64,000 nt of DNA from Melghirimyces algeriensis (GTDB lineage Bacteria > Bacillota > Bacilli > Thermoactinomycetales > DSM-45169), in NCBI RefSeq assembly GCF_900182565.1, contig NZ_FXTI01000007.1:1-64000 (forward strand). The letters run 5' to 3'. Position numbers and translations under genes: made by a program. Position 1 is the first letter of the stretch; each line of letters starts with the position of its first letter. This document shows positions 16,677-25,679 of the stretch, in pieces. The notes below the pieces were generated by a model. The model was not told where the DNA came from. It saw nothing but the letters and a program-made list of their open reading frames with translations, and ran no database searches.

Positions 16677-17978
16677 GTGACACAGAACCGATCCAAGCGA
16701 TTACATAAAAAGGCAACAGATGTAATTGTGGGAGGTGTAAACAGCCCCTCCCGTTCCTTCAAATCCGTCGGACTCAACTACCCGATCTACATGAAAGAGG
16801 CCAAAGGAGCTTATTTTTGGGATGAAGATGGAAACCGGTACATCGATTACCTAGCTGCCTTCGGTCCCATCATCCTGGGACACGCACACCCTCAGGTCAC
16901 AGAAGCTTTACGGGAGACTGCCGAGAAAGGCGTTCTCTACGGAACGCCCACAGAAAAAGAAATACAGTTCGCTCACATGATACGGGAAGCGATTCCCTCC
17001 TGTGAACAGATCCGTTTTGTCAACAGTGGAACAGAAGCCGTTATGAGTACCATTCGTCTGGCCCGTGCCTATACAAAACGGGAAAAGATCATTAAATTCG
17101 CAGGCTGTTATCATGGTCACTCCGATCTTGTATTGGTGGCAGCGGGATCAGGCCCTTCCACACTGGGAACTCCTGACAGCGCAGGAATTCCCCAAAGCAT
17201 TGCCAACGAGGTGATCACCGTACCCTTTAACAACCCAGAAGCCTTGAAAGAAGCCCTTGAACGTTGGGGAGATCAAGTAGCTGCTGTTCTGGTGGAGCCC
17301 TTGGTAGGAAATTTTGGTATCGTAGAACCGGCACCGGATTTCCTTCGGTTCGTAAATGAACAGGCTCATGCAGTCGGTTCCCTAGTCATCTATGACGAAG
17401 TGATTACCGCCTTCCGTTTTCATTATGGAGGGGTACAGACACTGTATGATGTGGAACCTGACTTAACAGCTCTGGGGAAAATTATTGGGGGAGGATTGCC
17501 AATCGGAGCCTATGGTGGACGACGGAAGATCATGGAGGAGGTAGCTCCCATGGGTCCCACCTATCAAGCGGGTACCATGGCAGGAAATCCACTCTCCATT
17601 TCATCGGGAATCGCCTGTTTGAAAGTACTTTCCCAGCCTGATATTTACGACGGAATGAACCGAAAAGGTATGGTTTTGGAAAAAGGCCTTCTCTCTGTTG
17701 CACGATCTGTGGGAATTCCAGTGCAGGTCAACCGAAAAGGTGGAGCTCTCACCCTTTATTTCACAGAGCATCCGGTGATGGATTATGAAGGGGCACAGCA
17801 AGCAGACAGCAAACAGTTCGCCTCCTTTTTTCAGGCGATGCTCCGTCAGGGAGTTTATCTGGCGCCTTCCAAATACGAAGCTTGGTTTCTCACCATCGCT
17901 CATTCCGACAGCGATGTGGAGTATACAATCGAAGCTAGTGAGAAAGCTTTTAAAGAATGTATCAGAGCTGTTGAATAG
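16677..17978 (+). CDS. gsaB: Glutamate-1-semialdehyde 2,1-aminomutase
   Basis: A 433-residue PLP-dependent class III aminotransferase that makes 5-aminolevulinate from glutamate-1-semialdehyde for heme synthesis. Evidence: VIVGGVNSPSRSFKSVG near the start, VNSGTEAVMSTIRLAR, CYHGHSD, IYDEVITAFRF and the PLP lysine in LTALGKIIGGGLPIGAYGG. The GTG at 16677 lies 9 bases after AGGAGG. It corresponds to gsaB of the B. subtilis perR region, often a second copy beside hemL elsewhere. Heme supply may matter for the oxidase genes to the right. Confidence 0.94.
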   Translation: MTQNRSKRLHKKATDVIVGGVNSPSRSFKSVGLNYPIYMKEAKGAYFWDEDGNRYIDYLAAFGPIILGHAHPQVTEALRETAEKGVLYGTPTEKEIQFAHMIREAIPSCEQIRFVNSGTEAVMSTIRLARAYTKREKIIKFAGCYHGHSDLVLVAAGSGPSTLGTPDSAGIPQSIANEVITVPFNNPEALKEALERWGDQVAAVLVEPLVGNFGIVEPAPDFLRFVNEQAHAVGSLVIYDEVITAFRFHYGGVQTLYDVEPDLTALGKIIGGGLPIGAYGGRRKIMEEVAPMGPTYQAGTMAGNPLSISSGIACLKVLSQPDIYDGMNRKGMVLEKGLLSVARSVGIPVQVNRKGGALTLYFTEHPVMDYEGAQQADSKQFASFFQAMLRQGVYLAPSKYEAWFLTIAHSDSDVEYTIEASEKAFKECIRAVE

Positions 17979-18102
17979 CCAGAAAACCGGTGGAAAAATG
18001 AGAGTCGTGTACTGCCAAAGCAATCTTTGCCATCCTACCCAGCGGAAAATCTGGAGAAGGCAACATGGTTCCTTGTGATGCTTCCGAACGGCTTTGCCCT
18101 GC

Positions 18103-18140
18103 CCGGCCGGAAGATTTGGAGCGGCCCGTTTTTCTTTCTT
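18103..18140 (+). terminator. Candidate terminator of gsaB
   Basis: GGCCG (18105-18109) pairs with CGGCC (18122-18126), followed by a pyrimidine-rich CGTTTTTCTTTCTT run. It lies in the 260-base gap between gsaB and the globin gene. The same gap holds a separated inverted pair CGTGTACT (near 18006) and AGTACACG (near 18160). Confidence 0.5.
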
Positions 18141-18238
18141 GCTGGATGGCTAGCCGAGCGTGGTAGTACACGCCTTTCTATCCCATCATCGGCTAATCAA
18201 CACACCTTTAGAATGTATATAAGAAAAGGGGAATTCCA

Positions 18239-18631
18239 TTGTCTCAGAAACCATTAACCATCTACGAGCGGATCGGAGGGGAGCATGCCATCACCCGAAT
18301 TGTAGAAGCCTTTTATCCGCGGGTACAAAAGAACCCGCTTTTAGCTCCCCTTTTTCCTGAAGATATTCAACCAGTGATGGAAAAACAAAAGCGATTTCTC
18401 ACCCAGTTTTTCGGGGGGCCCCCTTTATACAGTCAGCAACATGGACATCCCCGCCTTCGCGCTCGGCACCTTCCCTTTCCCATCACTCCCAGTCGGGCCG
18501 AGGCCTGGCTCCATTGTATGAAAGAAGCCCTGGATGATGCTGAGATTCAGGGTGAAGTACGACAAGAAATCTGGAGTCGTCTGTGTTTTACCGCCAGTCA
18601 TATGGTCAACACTCCAGAAGAAAATCAATGA
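18239..18631 (+). CDS. Truncated hemoglobin, group II type
   Basis: A 130-residue heme protein that binds oxygen or nitric oxide. Group II hallmarks are YERIGGEHAITRIVEAFYPRV, PLFPED, the FGGPPLY motif and the proximal histidine in LRARHLPFPI, with a C-terminal W in EIWSRL. The TTG start is preceded by AAGGGG. It is a single-gene unit ending in a strong hairpin. B. subtilis YjbI is the closest well-known type by pattern. Confidence 0.88.
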   Translation: MSQKPLTIYERIGGEHAITRIVEAFYPRVQKNPLLAPLFPEDIQPVMEKQKRFLTQFFGGPPLYSQQHGHPRLRARHLPFPITPSRAEAWLHCMKEALDDAEIQGEVRQEIWSRLCFTASHMVNTPEENQ

Positions 18632-18642
18632 GCGATCTCTCA

Positions 18643-18690
18643 CCCATCAACCCCTTCTCCTATTGTCGGAGAAGGGGTTGATGGGTTCTA
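18643..18690 (+). terminator. Long perfect hairpin after the globin gene
   Basis: CCCATCAACCCCTTCTCC (18643-18660) and its exact reverse complement (18668-18685) form an 18-bp stem with a 7-base loop, followed by TTCTA. The T run is short, but the position 11 bases after the stop codon supports termination. Confidence 0.75.
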
Positions 18691-18782
18691 CTAAATTCAG
18701 TAAATGTTGTACGCTCGGAGAGATGCGGATCGGTTCAACCTTGCCTGACGGAAAACACCACTCCCCTACTTTGTCAACCATC

Positions 18783-19598
18783 TCAAGACTCCTCTTTTTC
18801 TAGACTTGTTTGTCCTTCCCCGCGAACCCATTGAAAAAAAACATATCCCAGTGCGATTCCATAAGTGATCTCCTGTAAAATCTTCATAATCACTCCCCCG
18901 AACTGTTGGTCATCGATGGGAGAAAGAACCGGAAACAGAGTGCTCGTTTCATGAAAAGAGAGAAAAAGAAGATGATCGGCAAAGATAATCAGAGCACATG
19001 CAGGGGTTAACAGCATTCCAGCGGCGGCAATATAAGCTAGCTTAAGTAACGGTGTCAAGACGGATTCTTCCTTAAGAGGGGTCATAACCGGCCACCACAT
19101 GAAAAAAGCGGCAAGAGTCAAGACCCCATGGGAAAAAAGATGGTATAACTCATTTCCCATTAAAAAATCAAAGATTCGTGGAATATGGTAGAGAGAAAAC
19201 AATCCATTAAACAAAACCAAAGTAATGATCGGACGTCTTCTCCAGTTCGTCCCCTTTTCAATCCATTGGATTACCAGGATCTTACGCCATATCCATTCCG
19301 GGATTCCCCGGATGATCAGCGGTGGCATTATCAGGTAGAGAAGCGATTGTTGCAACATATGGATACTGAACAGCTCATGTCCAATTTCGTACAGCGGACT
19401 CCCCAACGCTAGGTAAAAGATTGTCAGACCTGCCATAAAGACAGCTTTCGTCCCAGGTTTAACAAATGATTCTTCAGAATCCACCCCTTCTCTATTCCGA
19501 GTTACGACCAAATAACAGACTCCAAGAGCCAAAAGCAACACATTAAGCTTCATATTCCATAATCCGGAAGTAAAGAAAGCTTGAATCAATTTCTCCAT
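18783..19598 (-). CDS. ctaG: Cytochrome c oxidase assembly factor CtaG
   Basis: A 271-residue caa3-type CtaG membrane protein with about seven helices. CtaG helps build the copper centre of caa3 oxidase in Bacillus. Visible signatures include YLALGSPLYEIGHELFSIHMLQ, LIMPPLII and the conserved LYHLFSHGVLTLAAFFMWWP. The ATG at 19598 is preferred, about 10 bases after AAAGGGGG. It closes the first oxidase gene set, in the place where ctaF would be expected; no ctaF is present in the 147 bases before it. Confidence 0.9.
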   Translation of the reverse strand: MEKLIQAFFTSGLWNMKLNVLLLALGVCYLVVTRNREGVDSEESFVKPGTKAVFMAGLTIFYLALGSPLYEIGHELFSIHMLQQSLLYLIMPPLIIRGIPEWIWRKILVIQWIEKGTNWRRRPIITLVLFNGLFSLYHIPRIFDFLMGNELYHLFSHGVLTLAAFFMWWPVMTPLKEESVLTPLLKLAYIAAAGMLLTPACALIIFADHLLFLSFHETSTLFPVLSPIDDQQFGGVIMKILQEITYGIALGYVFFQWVRGEGQTSLEKEES

Positions 19599-19745
19599 CC
19601 AGCCCATTCCCCCTTTCTCTGAAAGATTATCCGTGTTACCTGAAGAAACAACTTGACACCACAGGTCCGTTTGGAGTGAACCAGCGCTCAAATCTTTTTG
19701 CATTCCATTTGCAAACGATGGCAACTGCCACTTTTGAATATCCGG

Positions 19746-20369
19746 TTAAGGGATCATTCCCATCAGATAAACCACGGTAAAAATAAAGATCCATACAACA
19801 TCAACAAAATGCCAGTAAAGGCTGGCCACATAAAATTTGGGGGCTGTATGAACCGTAATCCCTTTTTTCCTTCCCTGAATCATTAATCCCAGAATCCACA
19901 GGACTCCAAAGAGTACATGCCCTCCATGTGTCCCCAAAAGAAGATAAAACGAAGACCCAAACGCACTGCTGGTAAACGTGTGTCCTTCATGTGCATACTC
20001 CATAAACTCGTACACTTCCAGTCCCAAAAAAACAGCTCCCAACAGGATCGTAATCCCAAACCATTGCAACAGCTTTTTGAGTTGGTTCGCATGCATTCCC
20101 ATAATTCCGAGGACACTGGTCAGGCTGCTGGTTAAGAGAATAAGGGTAGCGAACGCTACCATCGGCATTTTGAATAATTCATAAGGAGTGGGACCATTCA
20201 TCGTTTCTCCTTTCAGAGCCAAATAGGTCCCAATCATCGTGGCAAACAGAGTGGTTTCCGCCGCAAGAAAAAACCAGAATCCAAGGATTTTATTCTTCCC
20301 TTCCAAGGTTGCTTTTTCAGGTTCAGCAGGTAATCCCGCCACCGAAGCTGTCTGCTCTTCGATTCGCAT
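19746..20369 (-). CDS. ctaE: Cytochrome c oxidase subunit III (first set)
   Basis: A 207-residue subunit III with five predicted helices, typical of the short Bacillus form. Motifs: NKILGFWFFLAAETTLFA, GLEVYEFMEYAHEGHTF, LLGTHGGHVLFGV and YWHFVDVVWIFIFTVVYL. The ATG overlaps the ctaD stop (TAATG), so the two are translationally coupled. Its closest relative in the window is the subunit III at 25053-25679. Confidence 0.95.
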   Translation of the reverse strand: MRIEEQTASVAGLPAEPEKATLEGKNKILGFWFFLAAETTLFATMIGTYLALKGETMNGPTPYELFKMPMVAFATLILLTSSLTSVLGIMGMHANQLKKLLQWFGITILLGAVFLGLEVYEFMEYAHEGHTFTSSAFGSSFYLLLGTHGGHVLFGVLWILGLMIQGRKKGITVHTAPKFYVASLYWHFVDVVWIFIFTVVYLMGMIP

Positions 20370-22273
20370 TAACTTTCCACCCCATTCCATTCATCCGGTT
20401 GAATATGGTAACCATGATCCTCTTCAAAAGAGCGGACAAACAGGATAATTGCCACACCAATCAATCCCAGAAAGCCCACCTGCCAACTGTGAAAGACAAA
20501 ACCCAAACCAGAGATAAAAAAGCTCATTGCCATCAGAAAAGGAAGGTGATTCGGGGATGGCATATGAATGGGTCCCAGTGGTTCTGCCGCCTTTAACGTT
20601 CCGTCTCCTTCATACTTTTCCAGCCACCAGGGGTCCAATCCCCGTACACGGGGAATCTGCGCGAAGTTATATACGGGGGGCGGAGAAGAAATCGCCCATT
20701 CCAGTGAGCGTCCATCCCAAGGGTCGGAACCGGCAGGCTCTCCCTTTCGGAGAGTAAGCATAATGTTGTAAAGCAAGGCTAAAACCCCTGCTGTCATCAG
20801 AATCGCCCCTATAGAACTGAGCAGATTGCTCATCTCCAGCTCATACCCTTTCATATAGGTAAAGATCCGACGGGGCATGCCGAACAAACCAAGGAAATGT
20901 TGCGGAAAAAAGGTGAGATGATGACCCAGGTAGAAAAGCCAGAAGTGAGCTTTTCCAAGCCGTTCGTTAAGCAAGGTTCCAAACATTTTGGGCCACCAGA
21001 AATACAGGCCGGCAAAAAATCCCTGAATGGTCCCTCCAATCAATACATAATGAAAATGCGCTACAACAAAATAGGTATCATGAACTTGCAGGTTAGCTGG
21101 AACGACAGCCAGCATGACACCTGTCACACCGCCCATGACGAAGGTGACGATAAACCCGGCCGCAAAAAGCATGGATGTTGTAAAGCGAATCCGTCCTCCC
21201 CACATGGTAAACAGCCAATTGAAAATCTTGATTCCCGTGGGTACTGCAATCGCCATCGTTGCAATGGCGAAAATCGTGTTTGCAATCGGCCCCAAACCGA
21301 CCGTAAACATGTGATGAACCCAGACCATGAACCCTAAAAAACCAATCAAAACTGTGGCAAAAACCATGGAGTTATATCCAAACAGACGTTTCTTGGAAAA
21401 CGTACTGATTACATCGGAAAAAATCCCAAAAGCAGGAACCATAATGATATACACTTCCGGATGACCAAAAATCCAAAAAATATGTTGCCAGATAGTGACG
21501 TTTCCCCCACCACTTATCGCGAAAAACTTGGTGTCAAACAGCCGATCAAACATCATCATAAACAGCCCTGCCGTCAGCGGAGGAAAAGCGAACAGGATCA
21601 AAATAGAAGCCACAAAGGTCGTCCATGTAAACAGAGGCATCCTTAGGTAACTCATCCCCGGAGCCCTCATATTTACGATTGTCACCAGAAAATTGATCCC
21701 GCTGATCAATGTCCCGATTCCTGCAATTTGCAAACCGAGCACATAGTAGTTGATCCCCGGTCCCGGACTGTAATCATTTAATGCCAGGGTAGCGTAGTTG
21801 GTCCAGCCCGAATCCGGAGCTCCGCCAAACAACCAGCTTAAGTTTAAAAGCAATCCTCCCGCAAAATACAACCAAAAGCCCAACGAATTCAAAAACGGAA
21901 ACGCAACATCTCTGGCTCCAATCTGTAATGGAACAATCACATTCATTAACCCAAACAACAGAGGCAATGCAACCAAAAAGATCATGGTCGTCCCGTGCAT
22001 CGTCAATACTTGGTTATAAAAGTCTCCCGTCAGCAATTGGTTATCAGGAAACATCAACTGAATCCGAATCAAGAGAGCCTCCAATCCGGCAACACCGAAA
22101 AAGAATCCTCCTGCCAACAGATATAAAATTCCTATCCGTTTATGGTCTACCGTGGTAATCCATTGCCAAATCCAGCTTTTTTGCATGCGTTCTAAATATT
22201 CCCTGTTGTATCCTCCTGTCAATATCGCACCGAGGAATAGGGCGAATACAATAATGACAATTAAAGTGGCCAA
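20369..22273 (-). CDS. ctaD: Cytochrome c oxidase subunit I (first set)
   Basis: A 634-residue heme-copper oxidase subunit I of the quinol/cytochrome c A-family, with an extended C-terminus as in caa3 oxidases. Metal ligands are visible: H in MHGTTMIF, H and Y in GHPEVYI, HH in WVHHMFTVG and the two histidines in VVAHFHYVLIG. It pumps protons while reducing oxygen to water. The TTG start follows AAAGGAGGG. The predicted protein is very similar in plan to the copy at 25679-27595. Confidence 0.96.
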   Translation of the reverse strand: MATLIVIIVFALFLGAILTGGYNREYLERMQKSWIWQWITTVDHKRIGILYLLAGGFFFGVAGLEALLIRIQLMFPDNQLLTGDFYNQVLTMHGTTMIFLVALPLLFGLMNVIVPLQIGARDVAFPFLNSLGFWLYFAGGLLLNLSWLFGGAPDSGWTNYATLALNDYSPGPGINYYVLGLQIAGIGTLISGINFLVTIVNMRAPGMSYLRMPLFTWTTFVASILILFAFPPLTAGLFMMMFDRLFDTKFFAISGGGNVTIWQHIFWIFGHPEVYIIMVPAFGIFSDVISTFSKKRLFGYNSMVFATVLIGFLGFMVWVHHMFTVGLGPIANTIFAIATMAIAVPTGIKIFNWLFTMWGGRIRFTTSMLFAAGFIVTFVMGGVTGVMLAVVPANLQVHDTYFVVAHFHYVLIGGTIQGFFAGLYFWWPKMFGTLLNERLGKAHFWLFYLGHHLTFFPQHFLGLFGMPRRIFTYMKGYELEMSNLLSSIGAILMTAGVLALLYNIMLTLRKGEPAGSDPWDGRSLEWAISSPPPVYNFAQIPRVRGLDPWWLEKYEGDGTLKAAEPLGPIHMPSPNHLPFLMAMSFFISGLGFVFHSWQVGFLGLIGVAIILFVRSFEEDHGYHIQPDEWNGVES

Positions 22274-22312
22274 GGTGCTCCCTCCTTTATACGAAATGCG
22301 CTGGACAAAACC

Positions 22313-23335
22313 TCACTTCAGGGTTTCCAGGTACTCAACCATCGCCTCAACCTGTTGATCCGTCAGATGATCAAAAGCAGGCATCCGATTCCCCGGTTTA
22401 ATCCCTTGAGGATTTTTCAACCAAGACTTCAGGTTTGCACGATTGTTATCCAAGACGCCTGCAATACGGGTTCGTTCACTAAATGCAGTCAGTTCAGGAG
22501 CTGTCCTGCCAAGCACTTTGTAACCGGCTCCCCGGATCGCATGACAGCCGATACAATTCTGAGCAAACAAGCGGCGCCCTTGTTCTGCCTGCTTATTTTT
22601 CGGAGTCGAATCAGGTGTGACTTGTGAGGCAATCCAGTCCTCAAAGTCTTCCGGTTGATGAGCAACCACCCGAAAGCGCATCAACGCATGGGAAGCTCCA
22701 CAAAGTTCTGTGCATTTCCCTTCATAAATTCCAGGCTTATCCGCTTGCAATACCAATCGTGTCGTCCGACCGGGAGTTAAGTCCTCTTTCCCACCTAAGC
22801 TCGGAACCCAGAAAGAATGAATGACATCATGTGCTTTTAAGATAAATTCCACTTTCTTACCTGTGGGAATATGAACTTCATTGGAAGTGGTCACTTTATA
22901 ATCGGGGTATTCAAATCCCCACCAATATTGATATCCAATCACATTAATCCGGATGGAATGATCCGGGTCCGGCTTTTTATTCAAAGTGAACGTGGTAGAA
23001 ATCGTTGGAATGGCAAGTACGATTAACAAGAGAATTGGAACCGAAGTCCACAAAATCTCCAGCTTTTTACTTCCAGCTACCTGTTCCGGAGGGTCTTTCT
23101 CTTCATCTCCGGGACGTTCTCTATAACGCACAACCACATATATGTAGATAACGGCCACCACAATCACAACAAATGTCATGATGCCAGTGCTGAGATAAAG
23201 CAGATTTAATTGCACCTTTCCGACCGGCCCCTGTGGGTCCAAGACAGACATGTTATGCTTTGCACATCCTGTAACCCAGATGAATATCATCAACAGACAG
23301 GCCACAACCCACTTGGCCGGTAAATAACGTTTCAT
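22313..23335 (-). CDS. ctaC: Cytochrome c oxidase subunit II with cytochrome c domain (first set)
   Basis: A 340-residue lipoprotein. The signal peptide ends in a lipobox with the acylated cysteine in VTGCAKH; two membrane helices follow, then the cupredoxin domain with the CuA ligands in H-x-F-W and GKCTELCGASHALM. The C-terminal ~90 residues form a class I cytochrome c with CIGCH and a distal methionine in GNRMPAF. This makes the enzyme caa3 type. It precedes ctaD by 39 bases. Confidence 0.95.
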   Translation of the reverse strand: MKRYLPAKWVVACLLMIFIWVTGCAKHNMSVLDPQGPVGKVQLNLLYLSTGIMTFVVIVVAVIYIYVVVRYRERPGDEEKDPPEQVAGSKKLEILWTSVPILLLIVLAIPTISTTFTLNKKPDPDHSIRINVIGYQYWWGFEYPDYKVTTSNEVHIPTGKKVEFILKAHDVIHSFWVPSLGGKEDLTPGRTTRLVLQADKPGIYEGKCTELCGASHALMRFRVVAHQPEDFEDWIASQVTPDSTPKNKQAEQGRRLFAQNCIGCHAIRGAGYKVLGRTAPELTAFSERTRIAGVLDNNRANLKSWLKNPQGIKPGNRMPAFDHLTDQQVEAMVEYLETLK

Positions 23336-23523
23336 TTATATTCACTCGCTTTCATTCCCTATTATGGTTTCCATTTGTTAAAACTAGGAGGAAAACAACC
23401 AAACCAACGCTGTTAAAGGAACGAAGGCACACCAGAGAATAGTGACATGAAGCCATCCAGGAGACATCTTCCATTCATGATTAAGCTTCCATAAGCGTAT
23501 CCAAATTATGCAAAAACAGAGAC

Positions 23524-23553
23524 AAAAAAATACCCTCGCCGCCCGGCGAGGGT
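23524..23553 (-). terminator. Terminator of the TauE/SafE gene
   Basis: ACCCTCGCC and GGCGAGGGT form a 9-bp G+C-rich stem with a tight loop, followed on the minus strand by ATTTTTTT. It starts 13 bases after the stop codon and separates this gene from the first oxidase set. Confidence 0.9.
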
Positions 23554-23565
23554 TTCATAAGGAGA

Positions 23566-24435
23566 TTAGCTTTTGTCACGTTCACTTTTCTTCTTTCGAA
23601 TAGCCCATGCCAGACACGAAAGCCAGAAAACAGAGAGAGATCCATATACCGCGTAATGCCAAATTTCCGGAATGATATCCACTGTGGAGAGTAAAGTCTG
23701 GGTGTTGGTAGTGATGATTAATCCGCCCACCAATACTCCCAATAGATACGAAGGGATTACTCGAACAAACCATGCTGCAATCGGTGCAGCTACAATGCCA
23801 CCGATCATCAACACGCCCACCCACAACCAGTCAATATCTTGAAAGCCAAGAGAAATCAGAAAACCTAAAGAGGCCGAAACAGCAATGGCAAACTCACTGG
23901 TGTCTACAGAACCAATCACTTTCCTCGCTTCCATCCCCTTGTGGGAGAGAAGAACTGGTGTAGTCAACGGTCCCCAACCACCACCGCCGGTTGAATCAAA
24001 AAAACCTGCAAACAACCCGAGAGGAATAGCCCAAGTACCCGGTTTACCGGTATGTTTTTTTCGGACTGAACCCATAAAGAGGAAACGGTAAATTACATAA
24101 AATCCTAACAAAAACAAAAAGGCGGAAATAAATGGCTTTACCGCTTCCCCTTTCAAGCTGCTCAGAAAACAGGCTCCTGTAAAAGCGCCAATGGAACCGG
24201 GAATCATCAACCGTTTCACCACTATTTTATCAATATTTCCAAATTTCCAATGGGAAACGCCGGCAGCTGCTGTTGTTACCACTTCCGCAATATGAACAGA
24301 AGCAGAAGCGACTGCTGGTGCAATACCAAACATCAGCAGGAGTGAGGTGGATGTAACGCCATAAGCCATCCCAAGAGATCCATCGATTAATTGTGCGACA
24401 AATCCGATAAAAGCGAGGATGATCAGCCTTTGCAT
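23566..24435 (-). CDS. Sulfite exporter TauE/SafE family permease
   Basis: A 289-residue membrane protein with about eight helices and the two inverted halves typical of TauE/SafE: FVAQLIDGSLGMAYGVTSTS in the first and LGLFAGFFDSTGGGGWGPL in the second. The family moves sulfite, sulfoacetate, or other organosulfur anions. The start ATG at 24435 follows GGGAGG; the frame is open much further upstream but that part lies in a structured leader. It stands between two oxidase operons. Substrate not deducible. Confidence 0.88.
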   Translation of the reverse strand: MQRLIILAFIGFVAQLIDGSLGMAYGVTSTSLLLMFGIAPAVASASVHIAEVVTTAAAGVSHWKFGNIDKIVVKRLMIPGSIGAFTGACFLSSLKGEAVKPFISAFLFLLGFYVIYRFLFMGSVRKKHTGKPGTWAIPLGLFAGFFDSTGGGGWGPLTTPVLLSHKGMEARKVIGSVDTSEFAIAVSASLGFLISLGFQDIDWLWVGVLMIGGIVAAPIAAWFVRVIPSYLLGVLVGGLIITTNTQTLLSTVDIIPEIWHYAVYGSLSVFWLSCLAWAIRKKKSERDKS

Positions 24436-24702
24436 GAGCCCTTTCCTCCCTGAAGCGCAGTTCAAATACTGGACATCATCCATCTTTGCAAACGATATTA
24501 GCATCCTATGCATCATAAAGAAGACGCGTTCTGGAGGAAAAGATGATCGCCATAAAAAAGACCCCTGTAAGGGTTTCCTGTGATCCACAAAGCGGGCTGG
24601 AGGTGTTCGATTTTCCTTCGCATCTCTTTCCTTTAGCAAAGAAAACTCCCTGGAAATCACCCCCTCTTTTGTTGAAAGTCTCAGACTCCTGTAAGGGCCG
24701 AC
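24436..24702 (-). other. Long untranslated leader before the TauE/SafE gene
   Basis: About 270 bases without a convincing gene. Reading on the minus strand, two near-identical 15-base copies (CCCTTACAGGAGTCT and CCCTTACAGGGGTCT) sit at 24683-24697 and 24559-24573; the second makes a small hairpin ending in TTTTTT, like a weak terminator ahead of the gene. The order (possible aptamer, terminator, gene) would fit attenuation. I do not recognise any known riboswitch class here. Confidence 0.35.
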
Positions 24703-24736
24703 CAAAACAAAAACCTCTCGCTTTGAAAGCGAGAGG
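24703..24736 (-). terminator. Terminator of the second oxidase operon
   Basis: CCTCTCGCTT and AAGCGAGAGG form a 10-bp perfect stem with a 3-base loop (24714-24736), followed on the minus strand by TTTTTGTTTT. It lies 10 bases after the ctaF stop codon. Confidence 0.95.
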
Positions 24737-24745
24737 CCGTTTTGA

Positions 24746-25051
24746 TTATACGAGAATCGCAACTGCCACAGCACAGACAACTCCAATAAAGAGCCCTGTA
24801 ACCATAAAAGAAACCGTCACTGCATCCTTCTTCAAGTCCAGATGCATAAAGGTAAACAGTTGCAGGAAAACCTGTACAGCCGCCAAAACCAAGATCAGAG
24901 GAATCACCCAACCTTGTGGAACGATATTCATCGCCACGGCTGCAAAGGCAACAGCAGTCAATAAAATCATAAGGGCAAAAGATGCCACATATTTCAACCC
25001 GCTGTCCTGCTTGCCAGTCTGGGCTTGTGTTGGTTGTGTATTAGCTTCCAT
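24746..25051 (-). CDS. ctaF: Cytochrome c oxidase subunit IV
   Basis: A 101-residue subunit IV with three predicted helices and the family motif QVFLQLFTFMHLD. It stabilises the oxidase. It starts one base after ctaE of the second set and ends before a strong terminator. Only the second gene set has this subunit. Confidence 0.93.
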   Translation of the reverse strand: MEANTQPTQAQTGKQDSGLKYVASFALMILLTAVAFAAVAMNIVPQGWVIPLILVLAAVQVFLQLFTFMHLDLKKDAVTVSFMVTGLFIGVVCAVAVAILV

Positions 25052-25052
25052 C

Positions 25053-25679
25053 TCAGCTCACCTTCCCCATCAGGTAGACCACAGTGAAAATAAAGACCCA
25101 CACTACGTCCACAAAGTGCCAGTAGAGGCTGGCCAGATAGAATTTCGGAGCCATGTCTAGATTTAATCCCCGTTTGCGTGCTTGGATCATCAGTGTAGTG
25201 ATCCAGGTAACCCCAAACAACACGTGGGCTCCGTGGGTTCCGAGCAGGGTATAGAAAGCAGACCCAAATGCACTGCCGGTGAAGGTATGCCCTTCATGAA
25301 CATACTCTACAAATTCATAAATCTCCAGACCCAGGAAGGACAGACCCAGCAATACCGTGACACCAAACCAGAACATCATCTTTTTGTAGTTGTTCTGATG
25401 CATGCCATGTACACCGATCACACTGGTCAAACTACTGGTCAATAGGATCACCGTGGATAAAGCTACCATTGGAATCTGATAAAGCTCCTGGGTGGTTGGA
25501 CCATCCATCGAAGATCCCCGCAACGCAAGATAGGTTCCGAAGAAACAGGCGAACATGACCGTCTCGGCACCTAGTAAGAGCCAAAAGCCGAGAACTTTAT
25601 TGCGCCCTTCCATGGTTGCCCGCTCCGGATGAGCAGGCAAACCCGCCGAAGCGTCTGTACGGTCAACCTGAGCACTCAT
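25053..25679 (-). CDS. ctaE: Cytochrome c oxidase subunit III (second set)
   Basis: A 208-residue subunit III with five helices, close to the copy at 19746-20369 (shared GLEIYEFVEYVHEGHTFTGSAFGS-like segment and the YWHFVDVVWVFIFTVVYLMG end). The ATG overlaps the ctaD stop as TAATG, the same junction as in the first set, which supports an operon duplication. Confidence 0.95.
   Translation of the reverse strand: MSAQVDRTDASAGLPAHPERATMEGRNKVLGFWLLLGAETVMFACFFGTYLALRGSSMDGPTTQELYQIPMVALSTVILLTSSLTSVIGVHGMHQNNYKKMMFWFGVTVLLGLSFLGLEIYEFVEYVHEGHTFTGSAFGSAFYTLLGTHGAHVLFGVTWITTLMIQARKRGLNLDMAPKFYLASLYWHFVDVVWVFIFTVVYLMGKVS

Noticed and set aside
17979..18238. A 69-codon minus-strand frame between gsaB and the globin gene.
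   Set aside because: It overlaps the end of gsaB and a candidate terminator, and has no start signal.
23384..23467. A 27-codon minus-strand frame with a hydrophobic product just upstream of the first ctaC gene.
   Set aside because: Its ATG has no usable ribosome binding site (GGAAG directly touches the start) and the length is within chance; it was not called as a gene.
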